From Cyclina sinensis (lineage: Eukaryota > Mollusca > Bivalvia > Venerida > Veneridae), in NCBI GenBank assembly GCA_012932295.1, contig JAAONU010000017.1, forward strand, positions 372,001-436,000: DNA of 64,000 nt, written 5' to 3'. Of this stretch, positions 10,987-24,700 are shown piece by piece; the stretch's first letter is position 1, and each line of letters opens with the position of its first letter. Position numbers and translations under genes: made by a program. The notes under the pieces are model-generated. The model saw only the letters and a program-made list of their open reading frames with translations, had not been told where the DNA came from and did no database searches.

Positions 10987-11086
10987 NNNNNNNNNNNNNN
11001 NNNNNNNNNNNNNNNNNNNNNNNNNNNNNNNNNNNNNNNNNNNNNNNNNNNNNNNNNNNNNNNNNNNNNNNNNNNNNNNNNNNNNN
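10987..11086. other. Assembly gap (100 N)
   Basis: Exactly 100 N between a 14-bp array and a 17-bp array. True length is unknown, so the two arrays may not be adjacent. Confidence 0.99.
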
Positions 11087-12234
11087 CTTGTATATACTAT
11101 TGTCTTGTATATAACATTGTCTTGTATATACTATTGTCTTGTATATAACATTGTCTTGTATATACTATTGTCTTGTATATAACATTGCCTTGTATATAAC
11201 ACTGTCTTGTATATAACATTGTCTTGTATATACTATTGTCTTGTATATAACATTGTCTTGTATATAACATTGTCTTGTATATACTATTGTCTTGTATATA
11301 ACATTGTCTTGTATATACTATTGTCTTGTATATAACATAGTCTTGTATATAACATTGTCTTGTATATAACATTATCTTGTATATACAATTGTCTTGTATA
11401 TAACAATATCTTGTATATAACATTGTCTTGTATATAACATTGCCTTGTATATATCATTCCCTTGTATATACTATTGTCTTGTATATAACATTGCCTTGTA
11501 TATAACATTGTCTTGTATATAACATTGTCTCGTATGACTCATGTAACATTGTCTTGTATATACTATTGTCTTGTATATAACATTGCCTTGTATATAACAT
11601 TGTCTTGTATATAACATTGTCTCGTATGACTCATGTAACATTGTCTTGTATATACTATTGTCTTGTATATAACATTGCCTTGTATATAACATTTTTTGTA
11701 TATAACATTGTCTCGTATGACTCATGTTACATTGTCTTGTATATAACATTGTCTTGTATATACTATTGTCTTGTATATAACATTGTCTTGTATATAACAT
11801 TGTCTTGTATATACTATTGTCTTGTATATAACATAGTCTTGTATATAACATTGTCTTGTATATAACATTGTCTTGTATATAAAATTGTCTTGTATATACT
11901 ATTGTCTTGTATTAACATTGGCTTTTATATAACATTGCCTTGTATATAACATTGCCTTGTATATACTATTGTCTTGTATATAACATTGCCTTGTATATAA
12001 CATTGTCTTGTATATAACATTGTCTCGTATGACTCATGTAACATTGTCTTGTATATACTATTGTCTTGTATATACTATTGCCTTGTATATAACATTGTCT
12101 TGTATATAACATTGTCTCGTATGACTCATGTAACATAGTCTTGTATAAACATTGTTTTGTATATAACATTGTCTTGTATATAAAATTGTCTTGTATATAA
12201 CATTGTCTTGTATATAACATTGTCTTGTATATAC
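11087..12234 (+). repeat. 17-bp minisatellite TTGTCTTGTATATAACA
   Basis: Tandem 17-bp units with recurrent variants (ACTATTG, ACATTGCC) and inserted TCGTATGACTCATGTAACA blocks. Because three units make 51 bp without stops, the minus strand shows long but spurious reading frames. Confidence 0.97.
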
Positions 12235-12587
12235 TTAGGAAATAGATTTTAAGTTTGAGTGATATACCATCTGATATATCACGGTGTCGAGTTCAGATGC
12301 GTAGTAATTTAATCACGAAGGCCGTAGACCTGAGTGATTAAATAATTACGCATATGAATGAGAAACCGTGATATATACGACGGTAGATCACGAAAATGTT
12401 AAAATCTATTTCCATTCTAACCCGTACGTATATTTATAAGGGATGTAAGTATGTGCACTATTTAACAGTGGCGTTCTCAGTGACGTCAGCGGGCGCGCGC
12501 TTGTATTCAGCGTGCTATACTGCCTGATATATCACGCTCAATTCCTTCTTTGTTTATTGTCGGCAAATTGCGGATAGTGTTAGAATA
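12235..12587 (+). mobile_element. 353-bp hairpin-bearing element inserted in the 17-bp array
   Basis: Unrelated sequence interrupts the minisatellite. Its left half (12235-12415) is a long imperfect palindrome whose arms begin GGAAATAGATTTTAA and meet near 12325. The right half contains CG-rich GCGGGCGCGCGC and a second TGATATATCACG. A second copy lies on the minus strand at 62055-62309 with similar ends (TTAGGAAATAG ... TTAGAATA), which defines the element. No ORF is present, so it is non-autonomous. Target duplication is unclear because of the repetitive target. Confidence 0.75.
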
Positions 12588-13400
12588 TTGTCTTGTATAT
12601 AACATTGTCTTGTATATAACATTGTCTTGTATATAACATTGTCTTGTATATAACATTGCCTTGTATATAACACTGTCTTGTATATAACATTGTCTTGTAT
12701 ATAACATTGTCTTGAATATAACATTGTCTTGTATATAATATTGTCTTGTATATACTATTGTCTTGTATATAACATAGTCTTGTATATAACATTGTCTTTT
12801 ATATAATATTGGCTTGTATATATTATTTTCTTGTATATAACATTGTCTTGTATATAACATTGTCTTGTATATAACACTGTCTTGTTTATAACATTGTCTT
12901 GTATGACTCATGTTACATTGTCTTGTAAATAACATTTTCTTGTATGACTCATGTTACATTGTTTTGTATATAACATTTTCTTGTATGTCTCATGTTACAT
13001 TATCTTGTATATGATATTGTTTTGTATGTCTCATGTTACATTGTCTTGTATATGATATTGTTTTGTATGACTCATGTTACATTGTCTTGTATATGATATT
13101 GTTTTGTATGTCTCATGTTACATTATCTTGTATATGATATTGTTTTGTATGTCTCATGTTACATTATCTTGTATATGATATTGTTTTGTATGACTCATGT
13201 TACATTGTCTTGTATATAATATTGTTTTGTGTATAACATTGTCTTGTTTATAACATAGTCTTGTATAATTCACGTAACATTGTCTTCTATCAGTCATGTA
13301 ACACTGTCTTGTATATAATTGGCATGTACAATTAATGTAACATTGCCTTGTTTATAACATTGTCTTGTATATAACCTTGTCTTTGTAATTTATGTAACAT
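12588..13400 (+). repeat. 17-bp minisatellite, right part, with 41-bp higher-order unit
   Basis: This continues the array interrupted at 12235. From about 13000 to 13200 a 17-bp unit alternates with a 24-bp TATGTCTCATGTTACA-type unit, giving a 41-bp period. It decays towards 13440. Confidence 0.93.
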
Positions 13401-14117
13401 TGTTTTATATATGATTTTGCCTTGCATATAATTCATGTAACTGTTTATTATTTAAATGAAGATTGTCAACTTTCTTTATCTATTTTAAATGTTTCAATTT
13501 TTGTCTTTAATTGTTATTGTGATAGAAATAATTGGCGTGACGTTTTTCACACAAGTTAAAAGTTTCTGCATTTTTGTGCATAAATTTTCAAAACCAAATT
13601 AGATTATGTATATAATGGCATCTGTATTGTTGAGTCTTAAGTTCACACTTTCTAGATTTGTGAAAACCTGAAGCATGCTGTTGTACTGGAATCATACGTT
13701 TTATATTGTAAACTATGTTGAAAAAAAATATATGGAGAAAATGACCTATATTAATCCACGTGTAATTTGCTATACATTTGCTCACGTGAATGTAATAACA
13801 TCGTAGTTAAGGTATCTGTCAATGTTAATGATATCCCATTAGAAAAAAAGTACAAATGATTTGAAATTAACTCTATTTGTATTTGATACACCGTGTGAAA
13901 TGATGTAATTAAACTTCACAGATGGTTTTTTCCAGTTTGTAATGTCTACATGATCCATACACATCGCCATCTGTTGTATAATTATCATATGTCTGTTTAA
14001 TTTAGAAGAGTCACAAACCATATTCAATCATTATAATTTTCAAAACCTAAACAGTGTAAAAACATGAAGTAAGTTCCTGGCTTTCAATTGTATATATCAC
14101 AGCTAGTAACAGCACCA

Positions 14118-14290
14118 CAATACGGCCCTCGGAGATGCAGAGGTCAAATGTAAGAACGCATGACTCCCGACCCAGAAGTTGCTGGTTCGATTCCGATCAG
14201 GCGTGAGAGGCTCCAGTGACTTTCCGCATTCGATACGCTCAGCGCGAGTACTGGCTTGTACCCTTACACTCTCTGACTTATTACAAATCA
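14118..14290 (+). repeat. tRNA-derived SINE, family B
   Basis: It has box B GCTGGTTCGATTCCGATCAG and the downstream GAGAGGCTCCAGTGACTTTC and AGTACTGGCTTG. It matches copies on the minus strand at 22880-22992, 50545-50712 and 54995-55128. Confidence 0.7.
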
Positions 14291-14544
14291 TTATGTTTGT
14301 ACAAATTTCAGATAGCAGAAAATCCATTGTCGTTGTTGTTGTTGCTGCTGTCTGTCTGTCTGTCCGTCTTTGTGGTGGAAAGCCAACTCATAGAAGACTT
14401 CCAAATTCAGCAGCTTAGCTGCAATTTCAGTGCTTTTATTTCGAGAACATTTGAGCCGAAATTTCAATGCCAATGTCTGATTCATCCTCGTACGGTTTAA
14501 ATAAAACATGTTACCTTCACTGCAACATTTTTAATTAAGAAATA

Positions 14545-14702
14545 ATAAATAAGTTCCTATATTTTATCGGTGAATAAAATATAGGCGGAGTTCGGATGCG
14601 TAGGAAATTAAATCACGAGTGCGAAGCACGAGTGATTTAATTTTCAGCATCCGAACGACGGCCCATATTTTATTCACCGATAAAATATAGAAACGTATTT
14701 AT
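14545..14702. mobile_element. 158-bp hairpin element
   Basis: A near-perfect inverted repeat with arms of about 75 bp (ATAAATAAGTTCCTATATTT outwards) and a tip GAGTGCGAAGCACGAG. Its inner core GAGTTCGGATGCGTAG matches the core of the 12235 element (GAGTTCAGATGCGTAG), so they belong to one family. Confidence 0.75.
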
Positions 14703-16638
14703 CATTTCGATTCTAATCACGAAAGAAATTTGAACTATGCTTTGTGTTCATCAATCTTCAGTTGCGGACATTCGGTTCCTTGCCGTTACAATTTACACCC
14801 CACTGGCGAAAGCGAGGGAATTTGGCTAATAATGCGGTTTCCGTTTTTCTTAAGTTTAGCATCACAGTTACAACTGCATCGATAACAATTTTCTAGACTC
14901 ATACTCTTTGAAATCACAAATAAGAACAATATGTTTCGTCAAAAATGCTATTAAATAAACATATATACAAAGAATGACCACTCGAGATAGCTCACGACGT
15001 CATTTTACTAATGTGACGTATATTACGTTGTTATAACGTTTGGCGCACTTTTTGCATTTTCGGTATTCATGTAATATTGTTATTTTTTATTTAATTAACA
15101 AGCAAAAATTGCGATGCATTGCTTTAGAATGTAATAACTGATGTAAAGCTGACATTTAGACCGTTACTTGCCTAAAACAAAAAAATAAATTAAATCATGG
15201 AGAAAATTTTTTTATGCATTACATGGGAGGAAATCATAACAGCCACATATATTTTATCGTATAATAAAGTATAGCTGTTTCACTATATGATCATATAGGA
15301 AATGTTTCATATCGTATTAGAAATTAAGATACTATATGAGAAAAAATGAAGTGCCGGTTAAATATTTAAATAAATTACGCAAAATATGTCTGGTACAGTC
15401 ATTAACTTGTGTGCAAATGCTAAAAAGCAAACTAATTACGGAAATAGTTCAAACAGCAAATCTAAGATATTAGTGTAAATTTATTTCAAAAGAATTCTTA
15501 ATCTCTTTTCGCACAGAAACACTTTAAACAACCATTTTGCGTTAACCACCACCACGTACTTTTGTATTTTGAATAAGATACAATAAAATAAAACAGCGTT
15601 GAACTAAAACACTCTTCCTAATAATGCAAACTTAAGCATTTTTAGGTGTTTAGTCATTAGTTACCTTATATAAGCTTGCTGACTTACTTAACTGAAAAAA
15701 AATATATATATAATCGTTGATCAATATTAAAAATATTGTCATTCGTTCTTTAAACTGAAGTTTTAGATCTTCAAGCACTGCATGTCAAAAGAATATTATA
15801 AATACAGGCAGCCACCGAAGGAAACATAGAAATAATAATAATAGTAATAATAAAAATATAGTGCAACGTGCCTATAGTATTAAGGATTGTGTAATTGTGA
15901 CTTGAACCCTTCTGTTGCTTTTGTTTTGCTGTGTTTAGTTTTGTTTTTGTTGTTTATTTTATTCGTTTTGATGTTTCCTTATTTGTGTCCATAACGATTG
16001 TTTATATCCGTCTCTGTACAGAAATGTTTCTGAAGCAAAAGGGAATGTTTTTACACGCCGTTGCAAAGCGGCTAGAAACGTCTGGAAATATTATTCATTT
16101 CGTCTGTTGACACTGTGGTCAAATGTAAACAGAGAGCAGATAATTAGAAGGTTTTACACACCACATCAGAAAGCTTTCAACCAATTTGTTAAATTATGGT
16201 CACAACAAACAAAACCCATCACAGGCCATTTGTATGTCACTTTGTATTTTCATTATAACCGCATCGTCCACAACAATTTGATACGTTGAAATATGTGACC
16301 TTGTTTTCCTTAACGAGATCAAAGGCCATTTTCATGGTTTTGAAGCCGGTAGTTTCCATTGCTGTATACTTTCGTCAAATATGCTATATTCACGGTGTAT
16401 GCTGTAAACTTTATGAAGATAAGAAAGGTATCTCACAGAAACAGCTATATTCTCATTTAATTTGTTGTAATAGACTGTCTTCTTTGAAATATTTTGTTAT
16501 CAAAACAAACATTCCAGACAACTTAAGAAGTATTATATGTTTCATTTGACTTTTTCTGTACTCAAAAGAAAACACGAAGACGTTTACAACTTAAAGGTTG
16601 ATTACATATACCCGTCTGGCCACCTGTATGATACTTAC

Positions 16639-16882
16639 GCCTCCGTCGGTCGGTGTTGACAACAGTTGTTGCGCACAAGAAGTCCAGTCGGGTTAGAGTG
16701 GCTGGAACAGTGACGGCTGTGACTGACCAAACCTGCTACGTCTGGTTTATGTGTGAGTGGTTGTGAGCTAATGTTCACAGATGCACGGATTACGTTTGGT
16801 CCTTTTCTCCTCTGTGAGGCTGTGAATCCGCTCCTCCCTTGGCTTTGTTTCCTCCTGGAGCTCACAGCCACCCAACCCAACT
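16639..16882 (-). other. Possible orphan exon
   Basis: On the minus strand, an acceptor-like TTTCATTTAACAG precedes and a strong donor GTAAGTATC follows a 244-bp stretch that is richer in G and C than its surroundings. The stretch is open in one frame without an ATG. It could be an untranslated or lncRNA exon, or an unrecognised coding exon. There is no partner exon I can identify. Confidence 0.2.
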
Positions 16883-17476
16883 GTTAAATGAAACTGCATC
16901 GACATAATAGTTTTTAGTTTGTTATGTGCTCATATAAATTTCTTCTGTCCAAGTTTACTTGTTTTTTTCTGTGCAATTTTCAGTTCGTTCAGTCATATAT
17001 AAAAAGTTCATCGTGTGCACGTTTCGTTATAATTGGAGCAAACCCCTATTTGTTATGTAGATACAATACTTTGTCATGTCGTTTTACATGTTAAAGCTGT
17101 AGATTTGCTTTTTTATGCAGTGCCATTTTTAATTTGTTCTCTTTTAGAAGTTGTTCGCCGTGTGCATTTTACCTTATATTTGGTGCAAACCCTATCTGTA
17201 CAAAAAGCAGTAAAAGTATACTGATAGTAAGTTGGCAGTAGCAGTACGCAGTAGCAGTTGGCAGTAGAAATTAAATCAAACGTGGAGTTGGCAGTAGCAG
17301 TAAGAGAACCCTAATTGTAGAAAAAGCAGTAAAGTATGTGCTGTCCATATAGAGGTTTGTTCATGCAGCTTTCAGATCGTTCTGTCAAAGAAATAGTTTC
17401 TTCATTTAGATTTCGTCATAATTGGTGTAAAACCAAATTTGTAATGTTGATAAAAATGTACGTTGTGTCCATTGAA

Positions 17477-18776
17477 TAGTTTGTGCTGTCAGTATACTAG
17501 TTTGTGCTGTCAGTATACTAGTTTGTGCTTTCAGTATACCAGTTTGTCCTGTCAGTTAACCAGTTTGTGCTGTCAGTATACTAGTTTGTGCTGTCAGTAT
17601 ACTAGTTTGTGCTGTCAGTATACTAGTTTGTGCTGTCAGTATACTAGTTTGTGCCGTCAGCATACTAGTTTGTGCGGTCACTATACTAGTTTGTGCTGTC
17701 AGTATATCACTTTGTGCTGTCAGTATACCAGTTTCTGCTGTCAGTATACCAGTCTGTGCTGTCAGCATACCAGTTTGTGCTGTCAGCATACCAGTTTGTG
17801 CTGTAAGTATACCAGTTTGTGCTGTCAGTATACCAGTTTGTGCTGTCAGTATACCACTTTGTGCTGTCAGTATACCAGTTTGTGCTGTCAGTATACCAGT
17901 TTGTGCTGTCAGTATACCAGTTTCTGCTGTCAGTATACCAGTTTGTGCTGTCAGTATACCACTTTGTGCTGTCAGTATACCAGTTTCTGCTGTCAGTATA
18001 CCAGTCTGTGCTGTCAGCATACCAGTTTGTGTTGTCAGCATACCAGTTTGTGCTGTCAGTATACTAGTTTGTGCTGTCAGTATACCAGTTTCTGCTGTCA
18101 CTATACCAGTTTGTGCTGTCAGTATACCAGTTTGTTCTGTCAGTAAACCAGTTTGTGCTGTCAATATACTAGTTTCTGCTGTCAGTATACTAGTTTGTGC
18201 TGTCAGTATACCAGTTTGTGCTGTCAGTATACTAGTTTGTGCTGTCAGTATACCAGTTTCTGCTGTCAGTATACCAGTTTGTGCTGTCACTATACCAGTT
18301 TGTGCTGTCAGTATACCAGTTTGTGCTGTCAGTATACCAGTTTGTGCTGTCAGTATACCACTTTCTGCTGTCAGTCTACCAGTCTGTGCTGTCAGCATAC
18401 CAGTTTGTGTTGTCAGTATACCAAGTTTCTGCTGTCACTATACCAGTTTGTGCTGTCAGTATATCACTTTGTGCTGTCAGTATACCAGTTTCTGCTGTCA
18501 GTATACCAGTCTGTGCTGTCAGCATACCAGTTTGTGCTGTCAGCATACCAGTTTGTGCTGTAAGTATACCAGTTTGTGTTGTCAGTATACCAGTTTGTGC
18601 TGTCAGTATACCACTTTGTGCTGTCAGTAAACCAGTCTGTGCTGTCAGCATACCAGTTTGTGCTGTCAGCATACCATTTTGTGCTGACAGTAAACCAGTT
18701 TCTGCTGTCAGTATACCAGTTTGTGCTGTCAGTTTACTAGTTTGTGCTGTCAGTATACCAGTTTGTACTGTCAGTA
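17477..18776 (+). repeat. 21-bp minisatellite CAGTTTGTGCTGTCAGTATAC
   Basis: About 62 copies of a 21-bp unit. Being seven codons long and stop-free it gives open frames on both strands (LCCQYTS on plus, TAQTGIL on minus). Variation among copies, such as TTTCTGC, CATACC and TATACT, falls at any codon position and single-base slips occur near 18423. It is therefore not a protein gene. A short GCAGTAGCAGTTGG repeat precedes it at 17225-17310. Confidence 0.96.
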
Positions 18777-18789
18777 ATTTTTTATTTAG

Positions 18790-21700
18790 ATAAAATAGTT
18801 GGCTATGCCCATTTTCTAATTTACTTTATTTATCGCAATTACTATAGTTATTTTGAAGATATAATGCCCTCAATATCTTAATTTAAAATGATATATTTAC
18901 GTTTAAAATACAATCTGAGTTATTCTTTTAAATTAGAGCATTGCCTCAAAAAGCCCTACGTTCTTTGCCAACTTAAGACTGAAAAATTGCTATATCTTCC
19001 TATAATTCCCCCGAGCAACCCTCACAATTTTTTCTGGATATGTAAATCGCTGGAACTTTGTTAACCACTTTATTTTCTCAACAAATTACTGCGATATTTT
19101 CTAAGAAAATCTGTAGGGAGTGTCAATATTTTCCTTCATTAGATTTTCACGCGTCGATCTCAAGAAAACAATCTCACTCGTTATGGAATCATTTCAGATC
19201 ATTTCTACAATTACGTCTCCGAGGAAAAATGCAAGCGTTTACAGGAAGCAATCGTCTCTTTGATTGGATTAAATCCCTACAATCGTCTAGAAGATAAGAT
19301 TAAATGAGTAAGGAAATTGTACTGGATGCAACCCTTTCAGCGCTAGTTAAGGGTAATTTATTGTAAATTAATGATTTATAACGTGCCTCTCTTCAAAAAT
19401 GATCTTAAATTATTGTTCTACGATTGTGGAGTGTTTTCAAGTGGAAGCTAATGACAGCCTTTTTTGTGTCATTATTTTCATTGTGAAGTAATTATAGCAA
19501 GTGTAAACTAGCGCGTAATAGTGTAGTTGACAACTCGGAAGTGTCTCGGGTGTAGTTCTTGGCAAATTGGTCATTAGATAAAATGCCCCTTGATGAATAA
19601 AGAACTCATTTCGTATTCTGGCCAACAGTTAACGTCATTTGTAAATCGTTTGTGACCACAAATCCAAACGTTTATTATATTTTTGCGACGGCGGACTTCG
19701 GGTTGTGTGAGAAAATGTCCATTCCATTCCAGCACGGCCGACAAATAATCAGAAGTATTTGAGACAGAAATGCTTTATAATGTCATAAATTGATGTATGC
19801 CGTTATAAATATATGATGAAACGAGATCATTATAAAGGTAATTGTTATCTAAATTAGTCATTGGAAAATTCACGTTTGGATTTGTGTAGAATGACATTTT
19901 CGTATTTTACACCTAAATCAGCACATCCTAGTACTGAGATCTTTATCTTTGATCCCTTTAAGAGCAGAATCGAGAGCAGACGCTTTTTCGACGACTGCTT
20001 AATGTCAGCAACTGACAGGGGGAGAACTTGCATGTAAATCAATTTACATGAAGTCAGACTTATGTTTTATTTGATTTAGCTCAAAGGACAACGCTTTACT
20101 TGAAAAAGTTCTTTTCATTGCTTGTTCAGTTAGAGGTAACCTAATAAAATATAAAAATATGGAACGCCTCGACTGTCTTATGTAAAGTACTATTTATTGC
20201 CAAGTGTTGAGTCGGGCACATATGTTGGTATACGTAAATAACCTCTATTGAGCGGTCACAATGCATTATGTTAAGTGACATATCAGTTTAACACTCTCAC
20301 TCCTGACAACTATGGTCAGTCCTTTTACACCAGTTTCCAATTTTAAGAGTGCAGATCGAATGAACAGTAAATTTATGAAACTGTAAGCCCCGTGTACGCA
20401 AAATGAAGTTATCTTCTAGCGTGCGGATGTAATGAATTGATACAATAATTGTTTTATTTACGTGTATTTACTTTATCTCCGCAGACAATAAAAGAGCTCA
20501 GAGAATGGTCTAGGGGAAAGTCCAGATTCATGGAGTTCAAAATGTGAAATGAGTTGATAAGGTTGTGTCCTAAATATCACGTGACCGCTTCGCACCATGT
20601 TTTTGTAATATAATTCACCAGGGAGCAGCCATCAAGTGGGATTGATGAAAGTTGTACAAATTTGTTAGCCTATTCGATCTATAATAAATAAATTTAATCT
20701 ATTAAATTTGATAATCCGTGATCTGTAATGCTATTAAGCTCTGAAAACAAGACAGACTTTGTGATAAATGGAAGTATTTCCATTCGCTACTTATTAAGCC
20801 TGTTGAGAAGAAAACAAATGGCCGAAACAAACAAATTGAAAAAAAGGGAAAATGCTTGCACAATTATCAAGCCTTTTTTTGAACTAGAAGCTAAAAGATT
20901 GTATAAACAACGCTCCTGTTTTTTGTATCCCTAGAAACCAACGGCGTAAATAGCAACATAAACGCCATCAAAATTTACTTCAAGTGTACTTGGTGAACTA
21001 AAACAGACATAAATATAAAATGGGACTGGCCTTACTAACAGAAAAATGATTTCTTTACAGAATCAAAGACATTCAGTTTGTTGTTGTTGTTTTTGTTGTT
21101 GTTGTTGTCGTCGTCTCTGTAAAAGACAGGTCTGTGAAATCAGCACTGTAGAAAACCACAGTTACCGTTGGGAATTACGTCATCAAATCAAGTTTTAACG
21201 AAAGGATATTGATGAAAAATTGATACATGTCTAATCACAACTGTCCCTTATTATGAGATATACTCTGCGCCATTGTTTTGACGTTTCGCAATATACGTTC
21301 TTATCCACCTTTCTGTTTTATCCATAAACTTTGTCGCAGACAAGGTCAACAGGGACCAAGTAAACTGATTTGTTTTTAGCTTTTTCTCTCTTTTTATTTA
21401 TTTGTTTTGTATTCAAGAGCTTATTGTCGTAATGGACGACACTAAACAAACTATCGTTCTGATTTGCACTTTTAACAATAATGTTATAAAAAAGAAAACA
21501 ACAAGAAAATAAAATGCGTACATGATACAACATGTACATTGTTTCAGAAGTTTCCGCACCTGTTGTTTACATACAATGTTTTCTGGTGATCATTTTCATT
21601 AGCGTCCTCTTCCAAATACATGGAAAACTATCGTGTGTTAACTGGCTAGATTTATGTGATAACTACCTCTCTTCAAAATTATGCACCTAAACATACTCCT

Positions 21701-24700
21701 TATGTTTCAATCTGTTTACATTGATTTATGGACGTGTACAAGAAAACATTAATTCAGCGACCTTTCTCTGCTACATTATGAGTTTTGCTCTGTTCTGTTG
21801 TGTTCTAAATTTCTCAGACACTTTGCAATCCAAGTTTCTTAATTCTATGTCCAGTATATCCAAAGTTGTTGATTGCTACAGTCGTAAAAGACGTGTTAAA
21901 AATTTTTACAGGGCGTATCAAGGAGTGAAGAGGAAAAAATTAAGTGATATAAAATAAAGCGGGAGATAGCATTTTAAGCATTTACTCCTCTATTGAAAGT
22001 TGCCAAGTTAGAGCTTAGAAAAGCTTAGGACTTCAAATACAAGAGCTTACTACAATAAATATTGACGTTGAGCTCAACATTTAAATCAACATTTCAGCTC
22101 GAATTGTTTTGGTTTATTCTGAACATGCTAAATGTTTACTCAGGTCAATATTCAAGGACAGTACAAATAATATAAATAACATAATAAGGGATCGGTGAAA
22201 GGCATATAGAATACTTATATAACGGATCGTGAAAATCACGTGATAATATTTACAAACGTTTATTATCTCATGAATTAGAGACTGTTTGTTGGTATTGCAT
22301 AAGGATCTAATCAAAACAACTTTAGGCGCATAAAGTAAGACAATAAATATACATGTATACACTTTCTGAGCAGAACAGAATAGAACAGGACCTTATTCAG
22401 ATTTGTTTAAAGTATATTATCCATATAATAACATTTCTAATAAAAACTTGAATAAACATATCGACCTAGGTCGTAAACAGGGTATAATGAGAGTTAAAAC
22501 ACTCATGGTATAACTTGTGTTGGCAAGGATTAACATACTTACGTTACATTAATATATATGATATTCTTTCTAATAATCAAAGCATTGCAAGTTTGCATAA
22601 CTTTCTTGATAACTAGACTTTAAAGGGTCTACAAATTTAATAAAACTGGGCCTTCAAATATTTCTTATGTAATACATTAGGAGTTTCCGTTCGTCTGTAC
22701 CATGAATTACTCATTGTAATAGATAAGCTTTCACTCGGAACTTCTCACGTAAATGCCCCGATTGTGTAGTCATCTTTGGCCAGAAAAAACGTGATTTCTT
22801 CTTTAAACTAATTATTTTACATAGATTGGGACGCATCTTCTCGCATATTTCTTAATCCCTTCATTAGTAACTGTTTCTTGGGTTCAAACGAGTACTCATG
22901 CTGGAAATGTGGAATACAGATTGTAACTGTAGCCCTGTTGGGATTCGAACCAGCGACCTCCAGATCGTGAGTCCGGCGCTCCATTGCTCCTTTGTAAATG
23001 AATGTAGATAATAATACAGAGATACAGAACTGTAAAAGTTCTACAAAGAACTATATATATATGTGTGTTTCCATAGATACATGCATTAGAAGCGTGTTAT
23101 CCTCTGCCGTTGTCATATTTCTCAGTTTTCCATTGTACCTGCTGTCCTAAGTCAACGTTTCTAGAAACTTTTATTCACCTGTGGAAAGCGGTAACATCGT
23201 CATCACTTGGGATTGTAAGTCTTTCGTACTCGTGTACTAAACTTTTGAAAAAAACATCTCCGTGGCCATGGAGAGAACATTCCAGTTGCGCGGACTTGTT
23301 AACATTATTTCTTGTAAACAACAGTCTCAAAAATAATCCAACATTCTTTTAAATCTTGATTAGTGTTTTCACCAAACTTGTGACAGCAAGTCACGTAATG
23401 TGAGAAAATTGTTTCCTTGTTACGGAGGTACAAAATATATACTTTCTACGAACAAATGTTTTAATTACCTCTCTTCCTGAGAATCACTGTGATATTGTGA
23501 AAGAACGCTAGACAGAACGCTACTAAAGGGTCTGTACCACATTTTGGCTATCTTGGCTTCTAAACACAGTATTTTGTCCTTTATCAGAAACAAAAGATTT
23601 ATTGTTTAAGTTACCAAATGTAATCATACATGCTTAAGCACAATTAACCGATATATACTGTAGTCTCTACAAAGGTCAGAAACTTAAAAATGAAAAGGAG
23701 AAAAACCACACGCGTATATATACGTAAGCTTTTACGCCATCAATAACACCTAGGAATGTGGATAGCACTTTTTTTCATGAGGAATGCAGAATATTGAACA
23801 AAAAACACAGTTTTTGTATCTGGCATGATGTTTTGCAAACTGAAGTCAGCGTTTGTGACTTGTGTTAAATGTTTTCATTAACTTAAGTTTTATCATTTCT
23901 TACGAAAGTCTTACTAGACTTTTGGCATCCCCCCCCCCCAAAAAAAAAAGAGAAAAACCATTGAGTAAATCTGTCTAAACCATAGAAGAGCAGCAAATCG
24001 TTGGCTGATATTCATCGATCTTTTGTATTATATCATTTCTTCTATTTCTCAACATTAAAGGAACCATTGAACTGAAATACATTGCTGAACCTAAACGAAC
24101 GAACGAAAGAACTAACAAGCAGGGAGAAAGACGGGAAACAGAGCAAATCGATATCTCTATATTCTTTCCTTCGACGATGGCGTCTAGTCTTTGCCATCTT
24201 ATTTGCAATGATTTTCTTTCTGTAGGAAGATATAAAATAGTTGTTTTTTGGTCATTAGAAGTTATTCTAACACGCTTAAATTATTATTGTGTATAGCACG
24301 TTCTTTGGCGCATGAACTTTCCTTTCAACGTGCTCTGGTAGCAAGAAATTGCTTACAGCCCAACAAGCAACATTTTTTTAAATGTGAAACACGCAAATGT
24401 TGAAACATTTAATATATTCCGTGTCATAAACAGAAACTTCGGAATTAATCATAGACTGCGGAAATCTCTAGCCAAACTGTAAACTACGGTGCTTGCATGA
24501 TAATGTAAATTAACGCGCAACGAAACCTTAGAAGGAAATGTAACAAGTTAGCCCTTAGAAAATTATCACCCACAAACAAGAAATGTTACAAAACATGTAG
24601 TAATTGTAAGTTCATGGTAAAAAAAATTCTGTTATAACTTTATTTTTACGAATCACTTCAATACAACGAGATCACGTTCATATGTAGAAGTGTTTATGTC

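Larger units (their letters stand above)
13441..17224. other. Intergenic stretch, no gene recognised
   Basis: AT-rich DNA. It contains one SINE (14118-14290), one hairpin element (14545-14702) and one possible orphan exon (16639-16882). Short open frames have no coding character. Confidence 0.5.

Noticed and set aside
11087..12935. Repeated Tyr/Gln/Ile-rich reading frames of 60-142 codons on both strands
   Set aside because: They arise because three 17-bp units form 51 stop-free bases. They have no start context or codon bias and are open in several frames at once.
17463..18793. Cys-rich plus-strand frame (227 codons) and Thr/Gln-rich minus-strand frame (280 codons)
   Set aside because: By-products of a stop-free 21-bp minisatellite. 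Unit variants ignore codon position.
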